DNA from: Adineta vaga
Taxonomy: Eukaryota > Rotifera
Length of the DNA stretch: 64,000 bases
Assembly (NCBI GenBank): GCA_021613535.1
Contig: CP075493.1
Location: 15,438,001 to 15,502,000 of the forward strand
Direction: 5' to 3'
Within the stretch, counting starts at the first letter, position 1, and each line of letters opens with the position of its first letter. This document shows positions 11,464 to 21,915 of the stretch, one piece after another. The notes beneath the pieces are model-generated. The model was given only the letters and a program-made list of their open reading frames with translations, was not told where the DNA came from and ran no database searches. The position numbers and the translations under genes were made by a program.

Positions 11464-11976
11464 ATGGCAGCCGTTTATGATCATAATGCAAGATTATGGC
11501 CTAATAAAAATGAACAGTTCTTTCATAATCATCAAATTCAACCTATTGCGCAACGAGGACCACATTGTGTATCGACTGTTCTTGCCATGTTAACAGGAAA
11601 AACACCCAAAGAATTTCAAGGTAAAATGAATACACAAGATCCATTTTCATGGTCACAAGTATTACAACCCTATGGAATGAAATTATCTTATTGTCCAATG
11701 GATGTACGAAAACTGAAATTCTATATGAAAGAACTCATTGCTTTAGACGATCTTTTTACACTGAGTTATTACACAACTTTGGATTCTAAAAAAATCCTTG
11801 GTGATCCAGATGATAATGGTTGGATAACTGGTTCGCATATTGTTATTTTACATCGAGATCAAATTATTGATCCTGCTTCAGGAACCGCAACACCAGCACA
11901 CGAACATCATTGCAATGATTATCACACAAAACGTATTTTTCGTGTTCTACCTCATCATCATATTCGTGGTTTGTGA
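11464..11976 (+). CDS. C39-like papain-fold protein (hypothetical)
   Basis: A 170-residue single-exon protein; the first ATG in frame is at 11464 (upstream codons are non-ATG). A Cys in RGPHCVSTVLAMLTG (Cys35) starts a helix, GSHIVIL gives a His (His125) and DPASG an Asp (Asp136). The order Cys-His-Asp with these contexts resembles the C39/papain-like cysteine peptidase fold found in bacterial hypothetical proteins. The assignment is by pattern only, and catalytic activity is not shown. There is no signal peptide or membrane segment. The C-terminus is His-rich. A decayed copy lies about 3.5 kb downstream (14950-15270), so the gene has been duplicated. The short bacterial-like single-domain form makes horizontal origin possible but unproven. 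Confidence 0.7.
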   Translation: MAAVYDHNARLWPNKNEQFFHNHQIQPIAQRGPHCVSTVLAMLTGKTPKEFQGKMNTQDPFSWSQVLQPYGMKLSYCPMDVRKLKFYMKELIALDDLFTLSYYTTLDSKKILGDPDDNGWITGSHIVILHRDQIIDPASGTATPAHEHHCNDYHTKRIFRVLPHHHIRGL

Positions 11977-12028
11977 ATAATATTTAAAAACTATTATTTT
12001 GAAAAAGAATTTTTCGAGAATAACATCT

Positions 12029-12085
12029 TGAGTGTGTGAGTAGAGTATGAACAATAAATATCTTATGCTTACATACACACACATC
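12029..12085. repeat. TGTGGG-type palindrome, degenerate
   Basis: TTGAGTGTGTGAGTAGAGTATG pairs loosely with CTTACATACACACACAT on the right. It begins about 50 bp after the stop of the C39-like gene. Clearly degenerate compared with the copy at 5006. Confidence 0.55.
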
Positions 12086-12173
12086 TGGAGATCATTTAAA
12101 TAGAAATCTTTTGTTCTCAATCTTCAAGGATTTGCTCATATTGATGTTTCATCTGTTATCATAAGTATTCATG

Positions 12174-12220
12174 TATGTGTGGTTGCAGGTCATTGTCTAT
12201 ATCCATCCACACCCACACCC
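12174..12220. repeat. TGTGGG-type palindrome, right arm well preserved
   Basis: The right arm CCACACCCACACCC (12207-12220) is intact; the left arm (TGTATGTGTGGTTG) is degenerate. It is the second copy in the same short gap between convergent genes. Confidence 0.55.
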
Positions 12221-12354
12221 ATTGAAGACAAGGATTAAGAAAATAATAGTGCTTGACAATACAACTGAATCAATTCTAAGTTTATAGACCCAAGTTACGT
12301 CTGTACATGTAATCATGAAAGATTATATTTGATTTAAATCGAGTTCATGCAAAT

Positions 12355-13335
12355 TCACACTATAGTTTGTATTTCTATTTGCGCATCTTTGACTTCTCGT
12401 TGAACAATAGGATGAACTCGACGTTTCCCTTTCAACAATGACGATAAAAGATTTTGACGAAACACTTTTGAACTGAAAAAAAATGTCAGAAATGAAAATG
12501 AATAAACTATAAAACTAAATAATGTAAATGCATTTGTAGCGACATTCTCTTGAGCAATTTGAAGTGCACTCTTTTGCATATTTAATGTATATAACGAATA
12601 GGTTCGTCTAACACCAAAACCAACCGATGCTAAGAGGACCATTGTTATTTGTGCAAATACTAAACGAGTTAATGACTGTTCGATCGTTAGATGTCGCACT
12701 AGCTTATTTCGGATATTCCACCATGTAAAGAATGAAAATATCGATAGAATAATGATTGGACCTATACTGTATATGATTAAAGTAATGTAAGCATTATATG
12801 ACGCAGCTATTGTATTATCCACATCACATTGTGTCATATTGATTGAATTTGGTATATGTGTATAATAGATGAAGTATGGACTCAGTAATCCAAGAGTATA
12901 AACGATAACAAAGAAGCTAATTATGAAAGCTCGTCGTCGATTGATCAATCGATGATGTTGAATGTTACGAGATGTTAGCAAATATTGATTGACAGCTGCT
13001 AAAGTTAAACAATGTAATGCAACAGTTGCACTTCCAAGTCCAATATACCATCGTAATTTGCAAAGAATAACATAAGTAGCAAGTGGATCAGTTCCACTGA
13101 ATCGGTGGACTATTTGAGGTAATAAACCAGTGAGAAGTGTTGTTTGACTTCCAAGAAATGAAAATAAAAGAAAGACTGAAGTTGATCCTTTATTGAACTG
13201 AGGAAATGAAGAAAACATTAAGATATTAATCGAATTACCAATGATACCAATGATGAAAAGTGATGAACCACCGAATACTAAAATATTTCGAGCTATTAAA
13301 TTAAGATAAGCGATTTCATTCGTTAAATTGCTCAT
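12355..13335 (-). CDS. Rhodopsin-like 7TM receptor
   Basis: A 326-residue protein with seven hydrophobic segments. The chosen start is ATG at 13335, since the frame's upstream codon is TTG. TM1 carries GNSINILMF, matching the class A GN motif. TM2-TM3 follow, with a Cys at the start of TM3 (ILCKLRW). The DRY position reads NQYLL, so the canonical DRY is absent, as in many bdelloid orphan receptors. An N-terminal NLT and an extracellular NMT could be glycosylated. The last helix ends in a basic KGKRRVHP tail. The ligand is unknown; the broad resemblance is to peptide receptors of the FMRFamide-like group. A paralogue with lost TM1 sits at 21916-22784 on the same strand. Confidence 0.85.
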   Translation of the reverse strand: MSNLTNEIAYLNLIARNILVFGGSSLFIIGIIGNSINILMFSSFPQFNKGSTSVFLLFSFLGSQTTLLTGLLPQIVHRFSGTDPLATYVILCKLRWYIGLGSATVALHCLTLAAVNQYLLTSRNIQHHRLINRRRAFIISFFVIVYTLGLLSPYFIYYTHIPNSINMTQCDVDNTIAASYNAYITLIIYSIGPIIILSIFSFFTWWNIRNKLVRHLTIEQSLTRLVFAQITMVLLASVGFGVRRTYSLYTLNMQKSALQIAQENVATNAFTLFSFIVYSFSFLTFFFSSKVFRQNLLSSLLKGKRRVHPIVQREVKDAQIEIQTIV

Positions 13336-14133
13336 TGTATTGAACTTCAAAGAAATTTAAATAATCATTTTTATTGAAGAATAATAATTCTACGTAAAAG
13401 TACATAATTATATTCAAGAAAATCCTTCAAAAGGATATTATGAATAAAAGAAAAACTGTCTTAAAGGATATTAATAATTTCCTGTATGGCACGGTCTTAT
13501 TTATTCAAAAAGAATTATGCTTAAACATCTTTTCACTCTATTGTATTATTACATCAAACAAGTTTTTGATTATCTATGATGTCGTAACTGCATAGCACTA
13601 TTCAAATATGTATATCATCCTTCTAGTCGATTTAGTATTTGAATATTTCAAAACGAATGCTGCTGAGTGAAGTGAGATTATTAATAAAAATCTTTGCAAT
13701 AGTCTGTGAATAGTTAGGATATTTTATTTATAAATATAACTTTCATAGAAAAGAATCAATGAGTTTGATACGTAAAAGAGTAGGGAGAAAATATGTTTCT
13801 TTTTGTTTTTATTCTATAGCGATTAAAAAAAAACTTTTCTGCTTGATTTCTTTTGACTAGACAAAGATTTATTGTGAGCGAACAGAGTATGCACGTGTTG
13901 ATTGTGAAAATTTACTATGAAAATATAACAGAATCCTTTGTAATCTTAACTTCAGGCTTTAGTCCTGATATTTTGTTAATATAGAAAACTTCTTTATTCT
14001 ATATTAACTATTTTTCATGTTCTTTTCCTGGCTGTGCTTTTACTGATCGATAATATAATGTAATAAAATATTTCTGAGTTTTTTTTATGATTAATTCATC
14101 TACAGGGTAATCTAAAAGTCATGCAATCCAATA
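13336..14133. other. Intergenic region
   Basis: AT-rich DNA upstream of the minus-strand receptor. No gene or repeat was recognised until the MITE at 14134. Confidence 0.5.
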
Positions 14134-14643
14134 AAAAGTTGAATAGCTCCTTTAGAGCTCGAGCAAAGAAGCTGATATTTTTATCAATGATAGAGACGTC
14201 TTCAACCATTATATTCATATAAACAAGGTATTAGCATTCATTTTGCGTCAAACATTTACCGTATTCTTCACTCTCTCTTGTTTTAATTATAAAAGACGAG
14301 GGTATATATACACGATAGAAAACAAAGGTTATAATTGAAGACAGAATAAAGAAGTAATCGCTAAAATAAAAGATATTATAAGGAAGTGAATAAGGACTAG
14401 AATAATCAAGAGATCGAAATACACTCTAACCCAAGGTTATAGGAAGAACCTTTGTTAAATATTACTATTTACTTTAACCATAGAAAATGTTACTTTGTCA
14501 CAGACAGAGGAACAGAAAATAATCCATTTAACAAAGCTTTTCACTCGTCTTGTCTGTATGGTTATGGAGTGTGAACATGTATCGATTTTCGGTGAAAAAA
14601 TAAACTCCTTTGCTCGAGCTCTAAAGTAACTATTCGACCTTTC
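14134..14643. mobile_element. MITE-like element with ~48-bp terminal inverted repeats
   Basis: The segment around 14134-14180 (AAAAGTTGAATAGCTCC, then TTTAGAGCTCGAGCAAAG) is the inverted complement of 14591-14643, with roughly 80% identity by eye. About 410 bp of non-coding AT-rich DNA lies between. No transposase is present, so this would be a non-autonomous DNA transposon. Exact termini and a target-site duplication could not be fixed. Confidence 0.65.
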
Positions 14644-14949
14644 ACTGAGTAACACGACTTGATGTATCTTGTAGAATAAATTCAATGCATTAATATATGA
14701 ATACTGATCGATTCACGTTGGATCGAATTCACAGAAGAATGAAATGCAATTCAAATATTGTTCTTTTTCCTTGGAACTATTCATCAACGTTTATTTTTTA
14801 TGATTAATTTGAAGAATGAACTATGAGAATAGATAGATTTAATGGATTTATCATAAAAATATCAAATTATTAGTTAGAAAACTAGAATCTCATATAATCA
14901 TAAAAGATAAATAACAGAACTTTCTAAACACAAAATAAAGAATATTTCT

Positions 14950-15270
14950 TTTGTGATCATCAAATTCAACCTTTTGCTCGACGAGGATCACATTGTGTAT
15001 CGACTGTTCTTGTCTTGTTGACAGGAAAAACACCCAAAGAATTTCAAGGTAAAATGAAGGATGTACGAAAACTGTAATTCTATATGCATGAAAGAACTCA
15101 TTACTTTAGATGATCTTTTTACTTTGAGTTATTACACAAACTTGGATTTTAAAAAGATCCTTCATGATCCAGATGATAATGGTTGGATAACTATGGTTCT
15201 CATATTGTTATTTTACATCGAGATCAAATTATTAATCCTGCTTCAGGAACACAAACATCATTGTAATGAT
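14950..15270 (+). pseudogene. Decayed copy of the C39-like gene
   Basis: Nucleotide identity to 11525-11935 is high and obvious (for example CATCAAATTCAACC and the CACATTGTGTATCGACTG block). It keeps the Cys-helix region, but it has lost about 65-70 bp in the middle, carries a stop just after the deletion, has a small insertion near the ATGAAAGAACTC stretch and shifts frame again near the His motif. No ORF covers it. The left boundary fades near 14950 and the right near 15270. Confidence 0.88.
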
Positions 15271-15904
15271 TATGATACAAAACAGAGATGTCGACAGGCC
15301 ACTTTTTTGGCCTGGCCTGGCAAGCCATCAGAAATCTGCAAGAACGAGTGAGATTTGTGTGTTTGTACTCGATTAAATTTTAAAAATATGAATTGACATG
15401 TATTTTCAGCTCTAATCACATAATTTTGTTTTCATAAAGATAATAAAGCAACATTTTTATATCATAACGATAGTAAATTAAGAAAAAAAGTATCAACAAC
15501 ACGAAAAATATTTTATATTTGATGATGAAGAAGTAGATATAAGTATAATCTGAATAGCATCAATTGACATGGCTGTTAGCATGCATGAGGCATAAGAATT
15601 TGAGGAAGAACAAGGTTCAGTTGACATTGATTGTTACTGGAGTTGTTGATTTAAATTAGTGAAAAAAATATTTCCTTTATTCAGACTAAAATAATCGACT
15701 CTTGTCTGTTTATATCGAATAAATAAAAATAAATAGAAACATGTTTCGTTTTGTCGCTCTTTATAGGCATTATTCGATTCGATTCAATTCGAATATATAT
15801 ATATATAGTCTAAAAATATCCACCAATTATCAATAAAGCATTTAAAAATGCCGAAATCACTAGTTCCTAGTCTCATCTAATGATGTCATATCGCTATTAG
15901 CAAA
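15271..15904. other. Intergenic region
   Basis: It begins with a small GC-rich patch (GGCCTGGCCTGGC near 15308) unlike the surroundings, then AT-rich DNA with a short (TA)n run near 15795. No gene was recognised. Confidence 0.45.
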
Positions 15905-16435
15905 ATGGACATTCTTTTCCTAGCACGCCCAGAATTTCATCGACTGTTGTTCGGTCGAAAGAAACAACCTGTTCAACGGACAGCAGAAGAAGAACGTGAA
16001 CGGAAGAAAGAAATACAACGACGAAAAAATGAAAAATATAAACAGAAAAAACATAATCGTCCAGATTTTGTGCATCGAATCATACGACCAATTTATTACC
16101 AATATGGTTACAAAAAAATCCGAGCACAATTACAAGAAGACCAAGTTCATCACAGTCATCAACTCAAAATCGATAAAGAAAAGGGTGAGGTAACAATTAA
16201 ATTCAAATCAGAAGAACTTAAAGGAGACGGAAAAAAGAAGATTCCAATCAGTTATTTACACGTACAAAATATTACAAACGTTGGGATTAAATACGAAAAA
16301 AAAAACAAACAAGAATTTTTCTCGTCGATTTATACAAAACCAATCACTCATTACGATAATAGACACAAGAATCAACATAAATATTACATGCGAACGAAAT
16401 GGACAAGATTGACGTATATGAATTGCATCCATTAG
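15905..16435 (+). CDS. Orphan basic protein, hypothetical
   Basis: A 176-residue frame from ATG 15905. Residues 18-50 are extremely Arg/Lys/Glu-rich (GRKKQPVQRTAEEERERK and onward), like a nuclear-localisation or RNA-binding helix. Residues 85-125 look like a small strand-rich domain. I recognise no family. The last residues may be out of frame: shifted by one base, the DNA reads on in a different frame to a stop at about 16465, so the 3' end may be spliced or damaged. It lies among transposon remnants. It could be a real lineage-specific gene or a chance ORF. Confidence 0.35.
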   Translation: MDILFLARPEFHRLLFGRKKQPVQRTAEEERERKKEIQRRKNEKYKQKKHNRPDFVHRIIRPIYYQYGYKKIRAQLQEDQVHHSHQLKIDKEKGEVTIKFKSEELKGDGKKKIPISYLHVQNITNVGIKYEKKNKQEFFSSIYTKPITHYDNRHKNQHKYYMRTKWTRLTYMNCIH

Positions 16436-17357
16436 ATCATGCATTACATGATATCAATTTTAATTAATGAATTGAACGTGAACATCGTTTATTAATTCTT
16501 TCAGGTTTAATTAAAAGTAAATTTAAACATATTTCAATATGAATGAAGAAGATTTGGAAGAAAATAATATTAAAAGAAATTATTTTTGTTCGATTAACAA
16601 CCAATTTTAAAAGTAAAATTATAAATTAGTTTGAATGTTCGACTAAAATCTGCTGAACAAAAATATATCGAAGTGGTTCATCGAACAATCGCTGTTATTG
16701 TTTTATATACATTCAACAGTTCATTTTCTCTTTTTCTAACTCTCATCTTTGCTCTCCTCCTTATTTCCTCTCTTCTCTTTACACTCTTCTTCTATATAGG
16801 TGTATGTGGTGGTATATTATTCGGACAGATTAAATAAACACGCAACAAGCTCGAAAGGAGCTAACAATCATTCACCATCACAACGTTTGTTGAGTGACAG
16901 AATTTGTGCTAATTTATAAATCTTGACCGTATTTATAGATGTCCTAAATTTTTGCGATTTTTATTAAATCTAAATTTTTGTAGAAATCATTTCGGACTCA
17001 ACAGTGTTCTGAATATGAATTAAATTTAGATAAATTAAAAGCAACAAGATCTCTCAGCCAGTACTTTGCATTCCTAACGATTATTATTTATATCTTGTAA
17101 TTAAAAAATCTATCCTCATTTTTCTTCTAATATCAAATTGCATGTCATGTACTTACAATTAGCAGAATGGCAGTATGACATTATTGCTAATATATATAAA
17201 AAAAACTTATTCTTTCTCCCATGAGAAAAGAAGGATTAAATCTTGATAAACATGTATTCTCTGTCAGTAAGATTGTGAAATATTATGTTTTGAAAAAGTC
17301 ACTGAGCTTATATGTGCTGCTCTTTTCTTCTACATTCTATCGGTTCATTATATTTGA
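16436..17357. other. Intergenic region
   Basis: AT-rich. A hydrophobic 68-residue frame at 16631-16837 was judged to be chance. No repeat structure was found before the transposon boundary at 17358. Confidence 0.45.
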
Positions 17358-17549
17358 CACTAGTCGATGATCTTGTCTCAGTTCTTTCCAGATTCTTGAT
17401 TTTCTTACTTATCAGATAAGATTCTTGCTAATCATGGTGACCAGGAAAGACTCTTGTGAAAAGGAAAGAAAAAAGATTCTTATTTGACGTCCAAGAAAAG
17501 AAGAATCTTGTCTGAGCGATCAAAAACACAGGAATCAGACAAGAACATA

Positions 17550-18462
17550 GGCGGCGCGCCATAGAAGCGAGGGGAAGCAATTGCTTCCCCTGAAAAAAAT
17601 TTGGAGAAGCAATAAACAGTTATTGCTTCGATTAAGTTTCGATATTCTGGTCGTTATTAAAACGATATCAGTGCAATATAAAACTTGTTTATGATCTTCG
17701 AAAGCAGTATTTTAATAAATATATCTGACATATATTGTGATCAAGGAAGTTTAAGTTCATCTTGATGATATGATTGAAAAACCTGAAGTCTCATATTTTC
17801 TTTTTCCTTTTTCCTTTTTGATACAGTGAGAAAGTCTAGACTGACTTCCTTCGTTTTCTCTGTGGTTCATCATTTTCAATTTGATAGTTGTGTTCAAAAA
17901 TATTTTACCATTAGAGATGCACCTCTTAGGCGAACGCAGGCATTTACCTTCCCATATATAATCGGAAGCAACGCTCATGTGAAGATTTCCTCAGCTCTTT
18001 GTCGTAGTAATCATGTTTCTCAACTATCACCAAACTATTAGTTTATACAGTTTTAAGAAAATGACGTCAGTTTGAGTTGCTCGACTTCGATTACCTTTAC
18101 TCAAGTTTGATTGAAAATAATTGAATACCGGAAACCTATTGTTACTGTCAGAGGTGTCGCGATGTCACACTGATCTTTGAAAATTTCATTGTTTTTGACC
18201 GTTGGTTTTACAAATTTTCTTCAAACTTTTGACAATTTTTTTTAATTGTGAAAAATTTTCGAACAACCCGGGAAATTTTAAGGAAAAATCCTAAAAGACT
18301 CTAAATAAATTTTCTTAAATTGCCTAAATATTTTTAAAAGTTTCCAGAAAATTTTGCAAAATTTACCAATGCTCTCTCAAAGTTTGGGTCATCGGGACAT
18401 ACGTGTTTATAGTTGGTTTAAAAAATGAATTGCTTCCCCTAGAAAATTGAGCTTGCGCCGCC
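17550..18462. mobile_element. Nested inverted-repeat element (GGCGGCGC ends)
   Basis: The ends are GGCGGCGC (17550-17557) and GCGCCGCC (18455-18462). GGGGAAGCAATT follows shortly inside the left end and its complement AATTGCTTCCCC precedes the right end. The 913-bp segment lies wholly within the 17358-19332 element and separates its CAAGAATC-rich parts, so it inserted later. It has no coding capacity. The superfamily is not assignable from the ends alone. Confidence 0.65.
17571..17590. repeat. Perfect 20-bp palindrome
   Basis: GGGGAAGCAATTGCTTCCCC is a perfect palindrome near the left end of the nested element. One half is repeated near the right end, so it is probably a transposase-binding or end-structure motif. 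Confidence 0.8.
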
Positions 18463-19525
18463 CATGGACAAGGATAGCAAGATATTCAAGACAATTTTAA
18501 AATTCAGTCAAGAATCATTTTCTTTTCTTTCACAAGATTCTTGTTTGATTTCTTAGATTTCTTCACGTGACCTCTTTATTAAAATATATGTGTATAAATA
18601 CAGTCGTATGACCGTTATGCATTCATTTATAATTTATTTCTATTTCAGGATCGTTAATCATTTTTCAAAGACATCTGTTAGTTTACTATTCGACACAAAA
18701 GAAAAACAATAATTTCTATACAAAGTTTTGTATTAAATTATTTTTATTTTTTATTTGTAGAAATTTCTTGTATCATCAAAACAAAGTCAGAAGAACCAAA
18801 TAATTTTTTTTTATCAAAATTATTCTGATAACAAAACCAATGCTAACGGTCTCGACGACGATGAATTTTTGAATGAACAGATTTTTGTTCTTTGTTTTCT
18901 CTTTTGTTTTTGTTTAAGTAATTTCTCTATGCATGTAACTGATACGCCATGTTTTCGTTGTGAAGTATTGTTTGTGTATTATTTCAAAGATGAGTAAATA
19001 TGTATGTAAGAAATAAATAAAAAAATTATATTAAAAAAAGGAAAGTGTCTACTGATATAACAAGCATCTGTAAAGAGTTTCAAGAAAAAAGAATCAGCTA
19101 AGATTTTCAAGAAGACAAGAATCAGGAAAGAATTAAAGAATACAAGAATCTTGTCTGACGACTGAATTCTTGCCTCATCAGTCAAGATTATGTCTACAAG
19201 AATGCCACAAGAACTCAAGAATCTACTTTCTCAGGTAAGATTCTTGTGCATAAAGGATAGAAAAAGAATCTTGTCTGACAATCAAGAAAATCAAGAATCT
19301 GAAAAGAACTGAGGCAAGATCATCGACTAGTGGATAATCCACTTTTTATGATATTTTACTAGAACAAGAAGAGAAAAGATGAGCATCCAAGAATGAAACA
19401 CTATATAGTCACTTACATTTTTTCATAAATAACATGTTCCCATTTAAAACCATTTTATTCTTTTTTGATTAATTTTCAAAATTCTTTGAATATCACGCTT
19501 CTACAGTTTCTTAGTGCGTGAGTAT

Positions 19526-20738
19526 ATGAATAATTCCTCAATGAACAATAGTGGTAGACCGATGAACAATAGCGGTCAACCAATTTACAATCCAACTGCT
19601 GGCGGAGGCTCTTTTGTGGTTACCATTGATCTAGCATATCTGGTACTCTTTGGTGATCTTTTTCTTATTCTCTTCGGATTCTTTGGTCATGTTGGAAGTT
19701 GTATAATTTTTTCTCGAACAAAACTTCGAGTTGTTTCAACCAGTTGTCTATTTATTTGCATGACTATTTTGGATCTTATCTACTTGCTGTTTTGTGTTTA
19801 CAATCTGATGTATATAGGATTACAATTAACATATCCAACAGATTCTAATCTTACCAATATTCTATGTCGCTTGGTAGGATTTGTTCAATCATTTTCCATG
19901 TGTGGATCGGCTTGGCTCTTGGTAGCAATCTCAATCGATCGCTGGCTTCGAGTTCGATATCCATTTCAAATAAAACAATTGTGTACGAGACGAAGAGCAT
20001 TTGCTGGTGCAATCTTTATAGTCATCTGTTCGGTTGGTTTCAACTGTTTTTTCTTATTTCCAGAGATGGTAGGTAAAGTTGGATCGACTATTTGTAGTCC
20101 AGTCAATAGGCTGTCAACCTACTGGCGCTTCTATCAACAAGTATTGTTACCCATAAATCAAGTCTTTAGTATAGGACATATGTAAAAACTATTCTAGGTA
20201 TGGGGTTATCTGTTTGCTAGCCTACAAACACTCTTACCAACTATGCTTCTCCTTCTAACAAGTATTGATATATTTCGTCGTCTTCGACATCAGCAGAATC
20301 AACATCAACAAGTAACTCAAAATCATCGTCGTGCTTTTCTCGACAAACAAATGTTAGTGATTATGCTCACAAGTATCATTCTCTTTTTCTTCACTCAAAT
20401 ACCAATCGGATTTTTTAATATTCTTCGAGTCAGCGTTCTTCAAGATATGATGGCATTATCACAATTACACTATGTTCAAGTAGTAGTACAACTGATTACT
20501 TCGATCAATTATGCGGTAAAAAAAAGTGTTGCACTTATTATGTTATTTTTGTTTCATTATTTAGACGTCATTTTATATTCACTGTTTGACGAGTCGATTG
20601 TTTCGAGCAGAATTTTTCGATGCAATACGTTCTCTTTTGTGTAGACATCGTCGAACAATTCGTGTGAGACCCCTGAGCAGTGGCAAGACGGTTACGATGA
20701 TCAGGTCACCCGCAAAACAATTTTTCGTGCAAGAGTAA
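19526..20738 (+). CDS. Rhodopsin-like 7TM receptor, three exons
   Basis: Exons 19526-20140, 20198-20515 and 20565-20738 join in phase 0. Both introns are tiny (57 and 49 nt) with GT-AG ends and restore TM5-TM6 and TM7 plus tail, giving 368 residues. The N-terminus is Asn/Ser-rich with several NNS/NSG sequences. TM1 has HVGSCIIF in place of the usual GN. TM3 ends in SIDRWLRVRYP, so the DRY position reads DRW. The loop after TM5 is Gln/His-rich. TM7 and a basic tail (CRHRRTIRVRP) lie in the third exon. The ligand is unknown. The start is the first ATG, as the longer frame begins with GTG. It lies just right of the transposon at 17358-19332 and appears intact. Confidence 0.85.
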
Positions 20739-21915
20739 ATAGTTTTGTGACAAGTAAATACTGAAGGATACGAAAGAGTATTTAACGTTCAAAAAATATT
20801 AATAAAAAAAAGAAATTAGTTAGATTAATGTAATACAATTGTTGTAGTTAGTATTTGTTGTTTTTTTTTATCGATTGATGTTGTTCAAATTTTAAATACG
20901 TGTATAACAAAAAATTGTATATTATACCATTGAAAGTGTGATCTTGAAGTTGTAGAAAATGGTGACTCATGTCTATACACAGAAATTCTTATTGATGTGA
21001 GTAATACTATTTGAAAGTTGCTCGCTGTAAGAAACACAAAGCGGTATTTCCATTCACATGCTCAATTTCATAAATGGCGTTTACGCATGGTTTGGTAAAA
21101 ATCTCTGATTCTTTACTTGCTAAACTTCTTATTCATGTGTTGAAATAACTGAGTATCAATTGTAAAAATATAGTCTCCATCAGGAACATTGACATAGTAT
21201 AATTAATGAGCAGACATGAGTGAAAAAAGGACATCCATAATCTGAGGATTTTAGCTCGTCTCAGTCACGTCGAAAGTAGCTTTCATCCTTAATAATCATA
21301 TTAAGTAATATAGCGAAGAACTTGCCTAAAGTTATCAAAATTTAATGTCTATATTTGTCATAGTATGTTACTATTATTATGAGCTTGGGGTTTTGTACCA
21401 TCTGCATGCAACAGAACACATTTTATCTTGTTAGTAAGTCCTAAGAAGAAGACATAGATGGATAAAAAGTTGAGGGTGTGGGTGAAGAAGAGATATCTTG
21501 ACCCATACCCTCAACATTTAGCTGATCGAATTAGAAAGCAAAATCAAATTGTTCATTGTTTTATTAATTCTATCAACTATTTATATGCATTCCGTTTTTA
21601 TGGAGAATAGTTACATAGGAAAAAAACTCATTTGCGTTAGAGAATGGATACGTGACTTATTTTGGATATACAAAAAAGAATAGCATCATTATCTCATTTC
21701 CTTAGAAAATGAAGCATCAATAGATTTTCTTTTTTATGTAGTGATAAAGAAAGTCATGCTTTGTTATTACTCGTCAACAAAGAAATAAATAAATCAGACA
21801 TACCAAGTACATTCACGTTACTATTAACTAATTTGAGAGAATTGTATATGATAAATGGATTCATTTTGTACCAAAAAAACATCCGTTTAATTTAATTGAA
21901 ATTTGTTCAAAAAAG
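20739..21915. other. Intergenic region with one palindrome
   Basis: AT-rich, between convergent receptor genes. Apart from the TGTGGG palindrome at 21469-21515, I see no gene or repeat. Confidence 0.5.
21469..21515. repeat. TGTGGG-type palindrome
   Basis: GTTGAGGGTGTGGGT pairs with ACCCATACCCTCAAC at one mismatch. The loop GAAGAAGAGATATCTTG closely matches the loop of the copy at 5006, showing that the two share ancestry beyond the arms. Confidence 0.88.

Larger units (their letters stand above)
17358..19332. mobile_element. DNA-transposon-like element with ~70-bp terminal inverted repeats
   Basis: The left end starts CACTAGTCGATGATCTTG and the right end (19315-19332) is CAAGATCATCGACTAGTG. 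Complementarity continues inward for about 70 bp with few mismatches (CTCAGTTCTTTCCAGATTCTTG versus its complement). The interior holds many copies of CAAGAATC/GATTCTTG in both orientations, typical of subterminal transposase-binding repeats. No transposase ORF remains, so it is non-autonomous. A second element (17550-18462) is inserted in it. I could not identify a target-site duplication with confidence. Total length is 1,975 bp including the nested insert. Confidence 0.8.

Noticed and set aside
16631-16837. 68-codon hydrophobic ORF as a small membrane protein
   Set aside because: Composition follows a pyrimidine-rich stretch; no ATG in good context and no paralogue seen.
17358-19332. CRISPR-like array from the many CAAGAATC motifs
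   Set aside because: The motifs are short, irregularly spaced and in both orientations; this is a eukaryotic transposon pattern.
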